Positions 8,835 to 18,581 of a DNA stretch of 64,000 bases are shown piece by piece. The notes under the pieces are model-generated. The model was not told where the DNA came from and made no database searches. It saw nothing but the letters and a program-made list of their open reading frames with translations. Position 1 is the first letter of the stretch; every line of letters begins with the position of its first letter. Made by a program: the position numbers and the translations under genes. Source of the stretch: Paenibacillus larvae subsp. larvae (GTDB lineage: Bacteria > Bacillota > Bacilli > Paenibacillales > NBRC-103111); contig NZ_CP019687.1 in NCBI RefSeq assembly GCF_002003265.1, positions 2,294,001 to 2,358,000 of the forward strand, given 5' to 3'.

Positions 8835-9254
8835 ATGTATTTTTATGATAAATTGCGGGATTTACGTAAACTTAAAGGATATACCATCCGTGAACTGTCT
8901 GACCGTTCCGGGGTTTCAACCGCCTATATTTCACAGCTCGAAAACGGCAACCGTGGCATTCCTTCACCTGAAGTGCTGATGAAATTATCGGAAGGTTTAA
9001 ATATTTCCTATGAAGAATTAATGGAGATTGCCGGATATCTTCAGACTTCCTCCCATTCTTCCGGGGGCGATAAACCCAAATCTCCTGTGAATCTTCGCCG
9101 CTTTTTACATGAGAATGAGGTTATTTTTGACGGTATTTTACTTACAGAACAGGATAAAGAATGGATGGAACGTGTATTGACCGCTTTGTTTTGGAAACAA
9201 AAACAGACGCAAAAAAAGAAACAAAAACCAAAACAAAAAACGCATGGGTCGTGA
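8835..9254 (+). CDS. XRE-family transcriptional regulator with a Lys/Gln-rich tail
   Basis: The N-terminal 65 residues form a Cro/CI-type DNA-binding domain: LRDLRKLKGYTIRELSDRSG, then VSTAYISQLENG and SPEVLMKLSEGLNISYEELM. After a Ser/Gly linker comes a short helical region (about 80-120). The last 20 residues are a basic, low-complexity Lys/Gln tail, which is unusual for this family. I place the start at the ATG at 8835 because domains of this family begin there. An in-frame ATG at 8784 would add a hydrophobic leader without a ribosome site. The gene ends inside its own terminator hairpin. Effector and targets are unknown. Confidence 0.8.
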   Translation: MYFYDKLRDLRKLKGYTIRELSDRSGVSTAYISQLENGNRGIPSPEVLMKLSEGLNISYEELMEIAGYLQTSSHSSGGDKPKSPVNLRRFLHENEVIFDGILLTEQDKEWMERVLTALFWKQKQTQKKKQKPKQKTHGS

Positions 9255-9293
9255 TTTCCTCTTCCCTCGGAACCGGGTTATCACGTCTTTTTT
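9250..9293 (+). terminator. Terminator of the XRE gene
   Basis: CGTGAT (9250-9255) pairs with ATCACG (9280-9285), with an inner CTCGGAACCGGG element, and a seven-T run follows (9287-9293). The TGA stop lies in the first arm. Confidence 0.75.
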
Positions 9294-9367
9294 GAGTTGA
9301 GATAAAATTTTCTTTAATTTTGCCTTGACTTTAGGGCGGGCAACCCCTTTATTGCCCCTATTTTTCG

Positions 9368-9400
9368 GGAAGCGGCCGTTGTGGCCGTTTCCTCTTTTTT
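9368..9400 (+). terminator. Intrinsic terminator or attenuator directly upstream of glpP
   Basis: GGAAGCGGCC (9368-9377) pairs with GGCCGTTTCC (9383-9392) around a five-base loop, and TCTTTTTT follows. It stands 51 bp before glpP. A weaker TAGGGC...GCCCCTA hairpin with a T run precedes it (about 9331-9366). Either this is a second terminator for the XRE gene, or glpP is attenuated. Confidence 0.7.
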
Positions 9401-9451
9401 CCTGTATTATTTTAATGGCCAAAATCAGAAAAACCGAAAGGAGATAATATC

Positions 9452-10009
9452 GTGCATTTTGACGGACAACGGATTTTACCGGCTATCCGCCGGATAAAAG
9501 ACTTGGAGAAGCTGCTGGACTCAAGTTACACCTATTTGGTACTGCTTGATGTGCACATAGCTCAATTAAAACATAATGTGCAATTTGCCAAAGGCGCCGG
9601 TAAAAAATTGCTTTTACATCTCGATCTGATTCAGGGAATGCAAAGTGACGGCTATGCAGCGGAATATATCTGCCAGGAATTTCAGCCTTACGGTATTCTT
9701 TCTACCAAAACCAACGTGGTCGCCAAAGCGAAGCAAAAGAAAGTCCTTGCTGTTCAAAGGGTCTTTCTTTTGGATTCCGGGTCCCTTGAGAAAAGTTACG
9801 CTCTGATTGAAAAGAACCGCCCTGATTTTATTGAGGTGCTGCCGGGTGCTCTTACACCATTGATCCGGGAAATCCGTGAAAAAACCGGTATCCCTATTTT
9901 GGCTGGGGGATTTATTCGTACACCCGAAGATGTGGAGCGTACCCTTGAAGCAGGCGCTGTAGCTGTGACAACTTCCACACCGGAGCTGTGGGATTTATAC
10001 AGAAAATAA
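9452..10009 (+). CDS. glpP: Glycerol uptake operon antiterminator GlpP
   Basis: GlpP binds glycerol 3-phosphate and then the 5' leaders of glp mRNAs, allowing transcription past their terminators. The 185-residue protein has the compact TIM-barrel layout of the family: QRILPAIRRIKDLEK at the start, LLLHLDLIQGMQSDGYAAE in the centre, STKTNVVAKAK, and PILAGGFIRTPEDVE near the C-terminus. The start is GTG with GAAAGGAG upstream. It sits directly ahead of glpF, and the glpF and glpD leaders here both carry a TTGGAGACT element and a terminator, which fits its role exactly. Confidence 0.93.
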   Translation: MHFDGQRILPAIRRIKDLEKLLDSSYTYLVLLDVHIAQLKHNVQFAKGAGKKLLLHLDLIQGMQSDGYAAEYICQEFQPYGILSTKTNVVAKAKQKKVLAVQRVFLLDSGSLEKSYALIEKNRPDFIEVLPGALTPLIREIREKTGIPILAGGFIRTPEDVERTLEAGAVAVTTSTPELWDLYRK

Positions 10010-10014
10010 TTTTC

Positions 10015-10043
10015 TTGACATCGCTTACAGGAATGATTAATAA
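10015..10043 (+). promoter_or_regulatory. glpFK promoter
   Basis: TTGACA (10015-10020) and TAATAA (10038-10043) are separated by 17 bp. The leader discussed next begins about 10 bp downstream. Confidence 0.75.
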
Positions 10044-10073
10044 TAAACTCAAGTTAATATTGTGACGGAGAAC

Positions 10074-10151
10074 TTGGAGACTCACGTGGAGCTCTGTTCA
10101 TCTGGATTTACGGATGAATGCTGGGGGCAACGTGGGTCTATTTGTTCTTTT
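10074..10151 (+). promoter_or_regulatory. GlpP-responsive terminator leader of glpFK
   Basis: CTTGGAGACT opens the leader, and the same TTGGAGACT stands in the glpD leader. GACTCACGT (10079-10087) pairs over nine positions with ACGTGGGTC (10130-10138), enclosing an inner TTCATC/GATGAA hairpin, and the U-rich tail TATTTGTTCTTTT follows. This is an intrinsic terminator between promoter and glpF, and by family knowledge GlpP with glycerol 3-phosphate should override it. The shared element is seen directly; the control is inferred. Confidence 0.8.
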
Positions 10152-10187
10152 CCGCCTATGTTACTATTTGCATAAGGAGGGGTTACT

Positions 10188-11006
10188 ATGTCGTCTTTTA
10201 TGGGAGAATTGGTCGGTACTATGATCCTGATTATCCTGGGTGGCGGTGTTTGCGCCGGTGTCAATCTGAAGAAGTCTTTTGCCCATCAATCAGGGTGGAT
10301 TGTTATAACATTTGGCTGGGGCCTTGCAGTAGCTATGGGTGCTTATGCGGTAGGTTCCGTCAGCGGGGCTCATTTAAATCCGGCCCTGACACTGGCTTTA
10401 GCGTTCAAAGGGGATTTTGCCTGGACAAATATACCCGCTTACATTCTGGCCCAAATGATCGGTGCCTTTTTGGGAGCAGTCATTGTATTTCTGCATTATC
10501 TTCCTCACTGGAAAGAAACGGAAGATCCCGGCGCCAAATTGGGGGTATTCAGTACGGGTCCTGCCATTCCTAATCCTTTTGCCAACCTGCTTAGCGAAAT
10601 GATTGGTACCTTTATTCTCGTTCTTGGAATTTTGGCCATTGGGGCCAACAAATTTACTGACGGACTAAATCCGTTTATTGTAGGATTTCTCATCGTAAGC
10701 ATCGGTCTTTCGCTTGGCGGAACTACCGGTTATGCTATCAATCCTGCCCGTGATCTTGGTCCAAGAATCGCCCATTTTCTTCTTCCTATTCCGGGTAAAG
10801 GAAGCTCTAATTGGAAGTATGCATGGATTCCGGTTGTCGGTCCGATTCTTGGCGGTTGTTTCGGAGGTCTGTTTTATAAAGCCGTATTCGAGGGCAAACA
10901 GACGGCAGCCCTTTGGGGGATTGTTGCAGCCATACTGGTCGTGCTTGCTTTAGCCGCGGCTTTAAGACCCGGAGTAAATTCGACTAAATCAACACTTCGT
11001 TCATAA
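10188..11006 (+). CDS. glpF: Glycerol uptake facilitator GlpF (aquaglyceroporin)
   Basis: This is a six-helix MIP-family channel that lets glycerol diffuse through the cytoplasmic membrane. Both half-helix signatures are present: HLNPALT early in the protein and INPARDLGPR in the second repeat. The Asp-bearing second motif is the type found in glycerol channels rather than water-only ones. At 272 residues the length is normal. AAGGAGG sits 7 bp before the ATG. glpK follows after 48 bp with its own GGGAGG site and no terminator between, so the two are co-transcribed from the promoter at 10015. Confidence 0.95.
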   Translation: MSSFMGELVGTMILIILGGGVCAGVNLKKSFAHQSGWIVITFGWGLAVAMGAYAVGSVSGAHLNPALTLALAFKGDFAWTNIPAYILAQMIGAFLGAVIVFLHYLPHWKETEDPGAKLGVFSTGPAIPNPFANLLSEMIGTFILVLGILAIGANKFTDGLNPFIVGFLIVSIGLSLGGTTGYAINPARDLGPRIAHFLLPIPGKGSSNWKYAWIPVVGPILGGCFGGLFYKAVFEGKQTAALWGIVAAILVVLALAAALRPGVNSTKSTLRS

Positions 11007-11039
11007 CCAATGTTATAAACACCTTAATAAAGAAAATGA

Positions 11040-12545
<1,506 letters not shown>

Positions 12546-12641
12546 TTGCCGGCTTATTGAAACCGCCTCAAACTAATTCAGCAGTTTAATAAAATTCATT
12601 ACTATGTTATACTCATTTTAACAAGTTTATATTTCAATGGT

Positions 12642-12713
12642 TGGAGACTAGGAGAAACCACAACACCGCTATGGAGGAATATCTATAGTGCGGTTGTGGT
12701 CTTTTTGTCTTTT
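12642..12713 (+). promoter_or_regulatory. GlpP-responsive terminator leader of glpD
   Basis: TTGGAGACTAGGAG (12641-12654) carries the element shared with the glpF leader. It runs into a stem in which ACCACAACACCGC (12657-12669) pairs with GCGGTTGTGGT (12690-12700) apart from a small bulge, with a CTAT/ATAG extension inside. CTTTTTGTCTTTT follows. A TATACT box at 12608-12613 is the likely -10 of the promoter. The structure is a clear intrinsic terminator, and GlpP antitermination is inferred from the conserved motif. Confidence 0.85.
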
Positions 12714-12739
12714 ATGGATATTTAAAGGAGGTCAACAAG

Positions 12740-14407
12740 ATGAACGGATTATTCTCAGCAACTAAGCGAAGAACTCTCCTCCAGGGGCTAGACCAGGCAC
12801 ATACAGATGTACTGATTATCGGAGGAGGAATTACTGGAGCTGGAATCGCTTTAGATTCAGTTACCCGGGGACTAGATACGGTTTTGCTGGAAATGCAGGA
12901 TTTTGCTGCCGGAACCTCCAGCCGTTCTACTAAACTGGTACACGGGGGACTCCGTTATTTGAAACAGTTCGAAGTGAAGATGGTAGCGGAAGTGGGTAAA
13001 GAAAGAGCCATCGTCTACGAAAACGGACCTCATGTAACAGAACCCGAATGGATGATGCTTCCCTTCCATAAAGGAGGAACGTTTGGAAGATTCAGCACCT
13101 CCCTCGGTCTTAGGGTGTATGACTTCCTGGCGGGTGTTAAACGGAGTGAACGCCGCCAAATGTTTGGTATTGATGAAACCATCCGCAGGGAACCTCTCGT
13201 TAAGAGGGAAGGTTTGAAAGGCAGCGGATATTATGTCGAATATCGCACTGACGATGCCCGGTTAACGATTGAAGTTATGAAGGAAGCGGTAAGCCGTGGA
13301 GCAAAAGCATTGAACTATGTGAAGGTTGAAAAGCTCCTTTATGATGAAAGAGGGAAGATCAAGGGAGTCCTGGCGGTGGATCAGCTTGACGGGACTGCTT
13401 ATGAGATTTATGCCCGGTATATCATCAATGCTGCGGGCCCCTGGGTCGATACTCTGAGGGAAAAAGACGGATCGAAAACAGGCAAGCATCTTCAGCTGAC
13501 CAAAGGTGTTCATCTGGTAATTGATCAACGTAAATTCCCCCTGAAACAGGCTATTTATTTTGACACTCCGGATGGCCGGATGGTTTTTGCCATTCCAAGA
13601 GGCGGAAAAACATATGCAGGAACTACTGATACCTTGTACCGGCAGAATCCCGCTCATCCGAAAATGAATGAAAAAGACCGTACCTACATTCTTTCGGCTA
13701 TCCGGTACATGTTCCCTGAAGTAAATATCGGTCCTGAAGATATTGAATCCAGTTGGGCCGGAGTACGGCCGCTCATTTATGAGGACGGAAAGAGCGCCTC
13801 CGAGATCTCCCGAAAAGATGAGATCTGGCAGTCCCCTTCCGGTCTGATCACCATTGCAGGTGGTAAGCTGACGGGATACCGGAAAATGGCCGAAACGGTT
13901 GTCGACCTGATTGGACGCCTTCATCAGGAGCAAACCGGTGCTGCCCTGCCAGCTTGCCAAACCAAAAACATGCCGATATCAGGAGGGCATGTAGACGGCT
14001 CAGCCGGATTTCCGGCTTTCATCCGGACAAAAGCTGCTGAAGGACCCCGGCATGGCGTCTTAAAGGAAACGGCCGAACAATGGGTCCGGATGTATGGTTC
14101 CAATATAGACCGCCTTTATGGGTGGGCTGATGAGGCCGGGCAACAGGATGAGAGCCTTCCGCTTGAAGTTCTTGTCCCTCTGCGTTATGCCCTGGAAGAC
14201 GAATCCGTAGTAAAACCCCAGGACTTCTTTATCCGCCGGACCGGTACCTTATTTTTCCGAATCGATTGGGTACGGAAGTGGAAAGAAGATGTGATAAGTT
14301 ACATGGCTTCCTATTTCGGCTGGGACGAGACTTTGCAACAGGCGTATTCGTCCGAGATGGACCAGTGCCTGCATGATGCCGTTGTCCCTGATCCGGATGT
14401 GGAATAA
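12740..14407 (+). CDS. glpD: Aerobic glycerol-3-phosphate dehydrogenase
   Basis: This FAD-dependent enzyme oxidises glycerol 3-phosphate to DHAP at the membrane and passes electrons to menaquinone. The dinucleotide-binding loop VLIIGGGITGAGIALD lies at about 23-38, followed by AAGTSSRSTKLVHGGLRYL, the family's strongest signature. A second FAD contact, GGKLTGYRKMAE, is in the C-terminal half. Its 555 residues are normal for Bacillus-type GlpD. AAAGGAGG precedes the ATG. It has its own leader terminator, so it is transcribed separately from glpFK but under the same GlpP control. Confidence 0.96.
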   Translation: MNGLFSATKRRTLLQGLDQAHTDVLIIGGGITGAGIALDSVTRGLDTVLLEMQDFAAGTSSRSTKLVHGGLRYLKQFEVKMVAEVGKERAIVYENGPHVTEPEWMMLPFHKGGTFGRFSTSLGLRVYDFLAGVKRSERRQMFGIDETIRREPLVKREGLKGSGYYVEYRTDDARLTIEVMKEAVSRGAKALNYVKVEKLLYDERGKIKGVLAVDQLDGTAYEIYARYIINAAGPWVDTLREKDGSKTGKHLQLTKGVHLVIDQRKFPLKQAIYFDTPDGRMVFAIPRGGKTYAGTTDTLYRQNPAHPKMNEKDRTYILSAIRYMFPEVNIGPEDIESSWAGVRPLIYEDGKSASEISRKDEIWQSPSGLITIAGGKLTGYRKMAETVVDLIGRLHQEQTGAALPACQTKNMPISGGHVDGSAGFPAFIRTKAAEGPRHGVLKETAEQWVRMYGSNIDRLYGWADEAGQQDESLPLEVLVPLRYALEDESVVKPQDFFIRRTGTLFFRIDWVRKWKEDVISYMASYFGWDETLQQAYSSEMDQCLHDAVVPDPDVE

Positions 14408-14471
14408 TAAAAAGCCGCATCAAAGCTAATGGGCCTCATACATTATGGAACCCGGCCAAATAAGCATTCCT

Positions 14472-14514
14472 AGTAAAAAGGTACCTGCCGATTTTTGCCG
14501 CAGGTACCTTCATT
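14472..14514. terminator. Bidirectional terminator between glpD and rpiA
   Basis: GGTACCTGC (14480-14488) pairs perfectly with GCAGGTACC (14500-14508). On the minus strand it is followed by TTTTTACTAGG, so it is the stronger terminator for rpiA; on the plus strand a weaker TTCATTATT follows. Confidence 0.85.
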
Positions 14515-14542
14515 ATTGGTTTTCCTCATTATTTGAACTCGT

Positions 14543-15190
14543 TCATTTTTTACAAAGTATAGGTCCGGACGCCATTCCCAGAAACAGCCCGTGTTCTACA
14601 ACTCCCGGGATGGCGTTCAGTTGACCGGCCAATGCGGCAGGATCCGAAATAGACTGCAAGTGAAGATCCAGGATCACATTTTGGCTGTCGGTCAAAAAAG
14701 GAGTATCCCCTTTTAACCGGAGCCGGGGCTTCCATTCTTTATGACGGAACAGTTCCTGGACAGGTCTAAGTGCGAAGGGAACCACTTCCACAGGCAAGGG
14801 AAACTTGCCAAGCTGTTTGACCCGTTTGCCGGAGTCTACAATCCATACATTATATCTGGAATAAGATGCGACAATTTTTTCATACAGCAAGGCCCCTCCT
14901 CCCCCTTTTATTCCCTGCATGCGTTCATCCACTTCATCAGCGCCGTCTATAGTCAGGTCAAGACCTCCGGTATCTCCCAGCTTAACGAGAGGGATACCAA
15001 GTTTCGAAGCTAACCGGGTGGTCTGTCCTGAAGTGGAGACTCCTCTGATATTCAATCCCCTTCGCCTTGCCAAGGCTTGAAGAAAATAAAACACAGTTGA
15101 ACCTGTACCAAGCCCTAAAGTCATCCCGTCTTCTACAAGATGGACGGCCTCTTCTGCCGCACGTTTCTTTTGGTTGTTCTGTTCATCCAT
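14543..15190 (-). CDS. rpiA: Ribose-5-phosphate isomerase A
   Basis: RpiA interconverts ribose 5-phosphate and ribulose 5-phosphate in the pentose phosphate pathway. Motifs of the family are LGLGTGSTVFYFL (about 25-37), TIDGADEVDE and KGGGGALLYEKIVA, which carry the substrate loop and catalytic Asp and Lys residues. The length is 215 residues, slightly short but complete. AAGGGAGGG sits 7 bp before the ATG. It is a single-gene unit with its own terminator, convergent with glpD. Confidence 0.92.
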   Translation of the reverse strand: MDEQNNQKKRAAEEAVHLVEDGMTLGLGTGSTVFYFLQALARRRGLNIRGVSTSGQTTRLASKLGIPLVKLGDTGGLDLTIDGADEVDERMQGIKGGGGALLYEKIVASYSRYNVWIVDSGKRVKQLGKFPLPVEVVPFALRPVQELFRHKEWKPRLRLKGDTPFLTDSQNVILDLHLQSISDPAALAGQLNAIPGVVEHGLFLGMASGPILCKK

Positions 15191-15302
15191 CTTTTTTCCC
15201 TCCCTTGTTTCTAAATCCTATGATTAAATGGTTTCTTCCTGTTTTGCCCGAGGACTTCAAAATCAAGTATAATAAAAGGCAGTCATGAAAGGAGCCTTAG
15301 TT

Positions 15303-16682
15303 ATGATGGAACAACTTCCCTCTTCCTATATCCGACAGATGAAAGAGCTTTTAAAAGAGGAAAGCGAGGCCTTCCTTAACTCTTATACTGAGCAAAGAAC
15401 ATTTGGCTTGCGTTTGAACCCATTGAATATCCGCAAATCTCAAAAGGAGCGGACCGGCGAGCTCGTCTCTCTCTTTGGTTTAACATCCGTTCCCTGGTGC
15501 CCAACCGGTTATTATTATAAGGAAGAAACCCGTCCCGGCAAGCATCCTTATCATGCCGCAGGACTTTACTATTTGCAGGAGCCATCCGCCATGTCGGCTG
15601 CCGAAATTTTGAACCCGGAGCCCGGCGATATCGTTCTGGATTTGGCCGCAGCCCCAGGAGGAAAATCCAGTCAAATTGCCGGAAAGCTTCTTGGCCGGGG
15701 TCTTCTGGTAGCGAACGAAATTCATCCGGGAAGAGCCAAAATCTTAGCGGAAAATATAGAACGGATGGGAGCAGGGAACGTGCTTGTGGTGAATGCCTCC
15801 CCCCAACAGCTTGCGGAGAAGTTACCCTTATTTTTCGATAAAATTATCGTGGATGCCCCTTGTTCAGGTGAAGGCATGTTCCGTAAAGATCCTGAAGCCA
15901 TTAAAGAATGGTCGCCGGAGCATGTGCAAATGTGCGCAGCAAGACAGATGGACATTCTCCCGGATGCAATCCGGATGCTGAAACCCGGAGGCCTTCTGGT
16001 ATATTCAACCTGTACGTTCAATCAGGAAGAGAATGAAGGAACAATCCGTGCCCTGCTTGCAGATTATCCAGAGATGAGGCTGATTTCAGAAGAACGAATA
16101 TGGCCCCACCTTCAGAAAGGCGAGGGACATTACGTAGCACTGCTCGCCAAGGAGGAAGGGAGCATACGGGTAACGGGGGAACCGGAAAAATCCCGGCGAG
16201 GAGGAAGGAATAAAACCGGTAAATCCTCACGAAACCGGGAAGAGGCGGAGGCTCTGCAATACTTTGAAACGTTCCGTAAGCAATTTCTTCCGGGATATAT
16301 ACTTCCCGAGGGAAGCCCCGTCCGGTTTGGCGATCAGCTTTATTGGATGCCTCAAGCAAAAGAAGGCATGATACCGGACATGTTGAACGGACTTAAGGTA
16401 CTGCGTCCGGGGCTTCATTTAGGTGAGATGAAGAAGAACCGTTTTGAGCCTTCCCATGCACTTGCGCTTGCCGTTTCAGCCGGACAGGCAGCCCTTGCTC
16501 TAGACCTGAAGCCCGAAGATCCAATGGTCCAAGCTTACTTGCGGGGAGAAGCCCTCTACACCGGCCGAAGCTTATCCGGGTGGACCCTGGTGTGCGTGAA
16601 TGGTTTTCCCCTGGGATGGGGGAAGGAAAATCAGGGACAACTCAATAACCGTTATCCCAAAGGATTACTCCGGTTTGCCTGA
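15303..16682 (+). CDS. RsmF/YebU-like RNA m5C methyltransferase (NOL1/NOP2/Sun family)
   Basis: This SAM-dependent enzyme methylates cytosine C5 in rRNA or possibly tRNA. The SAM loop AAPGGKSSQIAG lies near residue 115. The two catalytic cysteines are in DAPCSGEGMFRKD (Cys187) and STCTFNQEEN (Cys237). The C-terminal third matches the RsmF-type RNA-binding extension with PUA-like character. I use the ATG at 15303 because AAAGGAG stands 8 bp before it. An upstream in-frame ATG at 15285 would place that ribosome site inside the gene. Its 3' end overlaps the convergent small gene by 31 bp. The exact target base is not deducible. Confidence 0.88.
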   Translation: MMEQLPSSYIRQMKELLKEESEAFLNSYTEQRTFGLRLNPLNIRKSQKERTGELVSLFGLTSVPWCPTGYYYKEETRPGKHPYHAAGLYYLQEPSAMSAAEILNPEPGDIVLDLAAAPGGKSSQIAGKLLGRGLLVANEIHPGRAKILAENIERMGAGNVLVVNASPQQLAEKLPLFFDKIIVDAPCSGEGMFRKDPEAIKEWSPEHVQMCAARQMDILPDAIRMLKPGGLLVYSTCTFNQEENEGTIRALLADYPEMRLISEERIWPHLQKGEGHYVALLAKEEGSIRVTGEPEKSRRGGRNKTGKSSRNREEAEALQYFETFRKQFLPGYILPEGSPVRFGDQLYWMPQAKEGMIPDMLNGLKVLRPGLHLGEMKKNRFEPSHALALAVSAGQAALALDLKPEDPMVQAYLRGEALYTGRSLSGWTLVCVNGFPLGWGKENQGQLNNRYPKGLLRFA

Positions 16683-16921
16683 GCAAGCCGGTCTTGAATT
16701 CCCCGGATCCGCTCATTTTCAGATCGCAGGTCCGCCTCAATATGCCCGGTAAGCTGTTTGATCTCGGCAATGACACTTTCAGGCAGATCTACATTCTGGA
16801 CGGATTTGGCCACATATAATAAACACTGCAGCGTCTCTTTCATCAATCCCTTTTTATTGCCGGTCAGCACCACTTCCGAAAGGAAAACAAGATGCTGCAG
16901 TTCTTTTTCATCCATCTTCAT
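16652..16921 (-). CDS. Small conserved-looking helical protein, unknown function
   Basis: This 89-residue hypothetical starts MKMDEKELQHLVFLSEVV, is rich in Leu, Glu and Lys and is predicted to be mostly helical. It ends in a charged stretch with Arg-Gly-Ile. I chose the ATG at 16921 because AGGAAGG stands about 10 bp upstream; the longer reading to 17065 would run through the trxA promoter. It is convergent with the methyltransferase gene (31-bp 3' overlap) and divergent from trxA. I recognise no domain. Confidence 0.65.
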   Translation of the reverse strand: MKMDEKELQHLVFLSEVVLTGNKKGLMKETLQCLLYVAKSVQNVDLPESVIAEIKQLTGHIEADLRSENERIRGIQDRLAQANRSNPLG

Positions 16922-16979
16922 CGCTCTCACTTCCTTCCTATAATTATCGCCGATTTTATCGAATCTTGGAAGCAAGAAC

Positions 16980-17008
16980 TTGACACGAATAACTGTAATA
17001 ATTATGAT
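16980..17008 (+). promoter_or_regulatory. trxA promoter
   Basis: TTGACA (16980-16985), a 17-bp spacer and TATGAT (17003-17008) form a near-consensus sigma-A promoter 31 bp before the trxA start. Confidence 0.8.
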
Positions 17009-17038
17009 TATAGTATCACCTAGACAGGAGGGAATCAT

Positions 17039-17356
17039 ATGGCTATTACGAACGTAAATCAGCAAAGTTTCCAGGAAACTCTTGATAACAATGAACTGGT
17101 ATTAGTCGATTTCTGGGCGCCCTGGTGCGGACCTTGTAAAATGCTGGCTCCAACCCTGGACAAACTGGATGAAGAGCTGGGAGATACCGTTACTATCGCC
17201 AAAGTTAATGTGGATGAGAACGGCCCGATTGCTGAGAAATTCGGCATCATGGGAATTCCTACTCTGAAGCTGTTTAAAAACGGAGAGGAAGTTCAATCCG
17301 TTTCCGGTGTTCAGCCGCTTAATAAACTGAAAGATCTGATCAGCCAGCATAAATAA
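17039..17356 (+). CDS. trxA: Thioredoxin
   Basis: This small cytoplasmic dithiol reductant keeps protein thiols reduced and serves reductases and peroxidases such as the Tpx encoded in this window. The active site WCGPC has cysteines at 30 and 33. The cis-proline motif GIPTLKLF lies in the second half. At 105 residues it is standard length. ACAGGAGGGAATC precedes the ATG. It is a single-gene unit with a strong promoter and terminator. Confidence 0.97.
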   Translation: MAITNVNQQSFQETLDNNELVLVDFWAPWCGPCKMLAPTLDKLDEELGDTVTIAKVNVDENGPIAEKFGIMGIPTLKLFKNGEEVQSVSGVQPLNKLKDLISQHK

Positions 17357-17370
17357 TACTGGATCAGACA

Positions 17371-17410
17371 AAGAAGGCATGTCTTTTCTAAGATCATGCC
17401 TTCTTCTTTT
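17371..17410. terminator. trxA terminator, probably shared with the convergent gene
   Basis: AAGAAGGCATG (17371-17381) pairs with CATGCCTTCTT (17395-17405), followed by CTTTT. The minus strand gives TTCTTTGTC, so it may also serve the gene ending at 17482. Confidence 0.85.
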
Positions 17411-17481
17411 ATGGACATTTGCATAACTTTATTGATACGGCAGTGTTTATTGCTATAGTTTATGCAAGCTGCTTTTGATCT

Positions 17482-18429
17482 TTAATGAACCGTCTCATTT
17501 TCAAAATAAATTTCGTCAATGACACGATTATTGCATAACATACTCACGTTGAAGGTATCATATTCCGCCTCTTTATCCAGTTCCTCCATAAGGAGAGCTG
17601 CTATAACATCACGGTCATTTGTATCTTCAGGGGCCCGGAAGTCTATAAACCCTGTTAATTGGCGTTCATTGATATCCACGGTTGCAGTACCGATCGGCAA
17701 TCCTCCCCGGTCTTGTTCGTAAATTTCGTAAGTCAGCGTATCTCCATCATCTCTTACCAGCGATATGAGGTAGTCATCCCGAAAATCTTCTGCGAGGATT
17801 TCATCTAATTCTTCTTCAGCTGAGTTTTCCTCGTTCATAAGGAGTTCATGGGTGTCAATCAGTTCACCGTCATACTCCATATGAAAGATAAAAGAACGGA
17901 ACTGCCGGGAATCATAATCTTGTGCTACAAAACGTGCGGCCTGTTCCATCTCTTCCGGCAAAGGGTCCACAACCCAGACAAAGGTCCCAACTACCTCATC
18001 ACCATACATTTTACAATAAATATTTGCAAGCAAACCGGAATCTTCGTCTAGAAGCTCGTAATCTACCCTGTTTCGCTTCTCATTCACTATAACCAGTTCG
18101 TATTGGGGGTCATCTTCCAAATCATATTCTTTATACTCATCTTCCGATGAGCTAATGATAAAGCGGTCTACACTGCAAGTTGCGATAATATCCTGTTCAT
18201 GGATATTCAATGCTTCGGCCACTCCCAGGACATACTGTTCTACAAACTCAAGTACGGCACCTTCCTCATCTTCCCCCAAAGAATGTTTCTCCAGCTGTAC
18301 AGCTCCAAACATACGGTCTCTTTCACGGTAAATGATGCTGACTGAACCCACATACTTTCCATTCACTAGCACATCGTTTACTTCTCCGCCTGCCGTCTTA
18401 AGATCAGGCCTTAGCATGATACTGCTCAT
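17482..18429 (-). CDS. Highly acidic protein of unknown function
   Basis: This 315-residue protein has no signal peptide or membrane segment and about a quarter acidic residues (78 Asp plus Glu by my count, far more than Lys plus Arg). It alternates beta-strand-like stretches (VNGKYVGSVSIIYRERD, YELVIVNEKRNRVDYEL, IGTATVDINERQLTGFIDF) with acidic loops, which may reflect three related beta units. AGGAGGATCG precedes the ATG. It stands alone, convergent with trxA. I do not recognise a family. A soluble binding or inhibitor-like protein is possible, but no function can be assigned. Confidence 0.8.
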   Translation of the reverse strand: MSSIMLRPDLKTAGGEVNDVLVNGKYVGSVSIIYRERDRMFGAVQLEKHSLGEDEEGAVLEFVEQYVLGVAEALNIHEQDIIATCSVDRFIISSSEDEYKEYDLEDDPQYELVIVNEKRNRVDYELLDEDSGLLANIYCKMYGDEVVGTFVWVVDPLPEEMEQAARFVAQDYDSRQFRSFIFHMEYDGELIDTHELLMNEENSAEEELDEILAEDFRDDYLISLVRDDGDTLTYEIYEQDRGGLPIGTATVDINERQLTGFIDFRAPEDTNDRDVIAALLMEELDKEAEYDTFNVSMLCNNRVIDEIYFENETVH

Positions 18430-18525
18430 CGTTCGATCCTCCTCAAATGGGTCGGGTAACCATTTTAGGCTTGTAACCGTTCACCTCAGATTAATGGTTT
18501 CTTCCTTACATTTCCCCGATATCCG

Positions 18526-18551
18526 TAAAAATATAAGCCCGGCCACCGGGC
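18526..18551 (-). terminator. Terminator of the MFS transporter operon
   Basis: On the minus strand GCCCGG, a short loop and CCGGGC are followed by TTATATTTTTAC. It lies 31 bp past the transporter stop. Confidence 0.75.
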
Positions 18552-18581
18552 CGGACTTGGGATGAATTTTATCTTTTTTAT

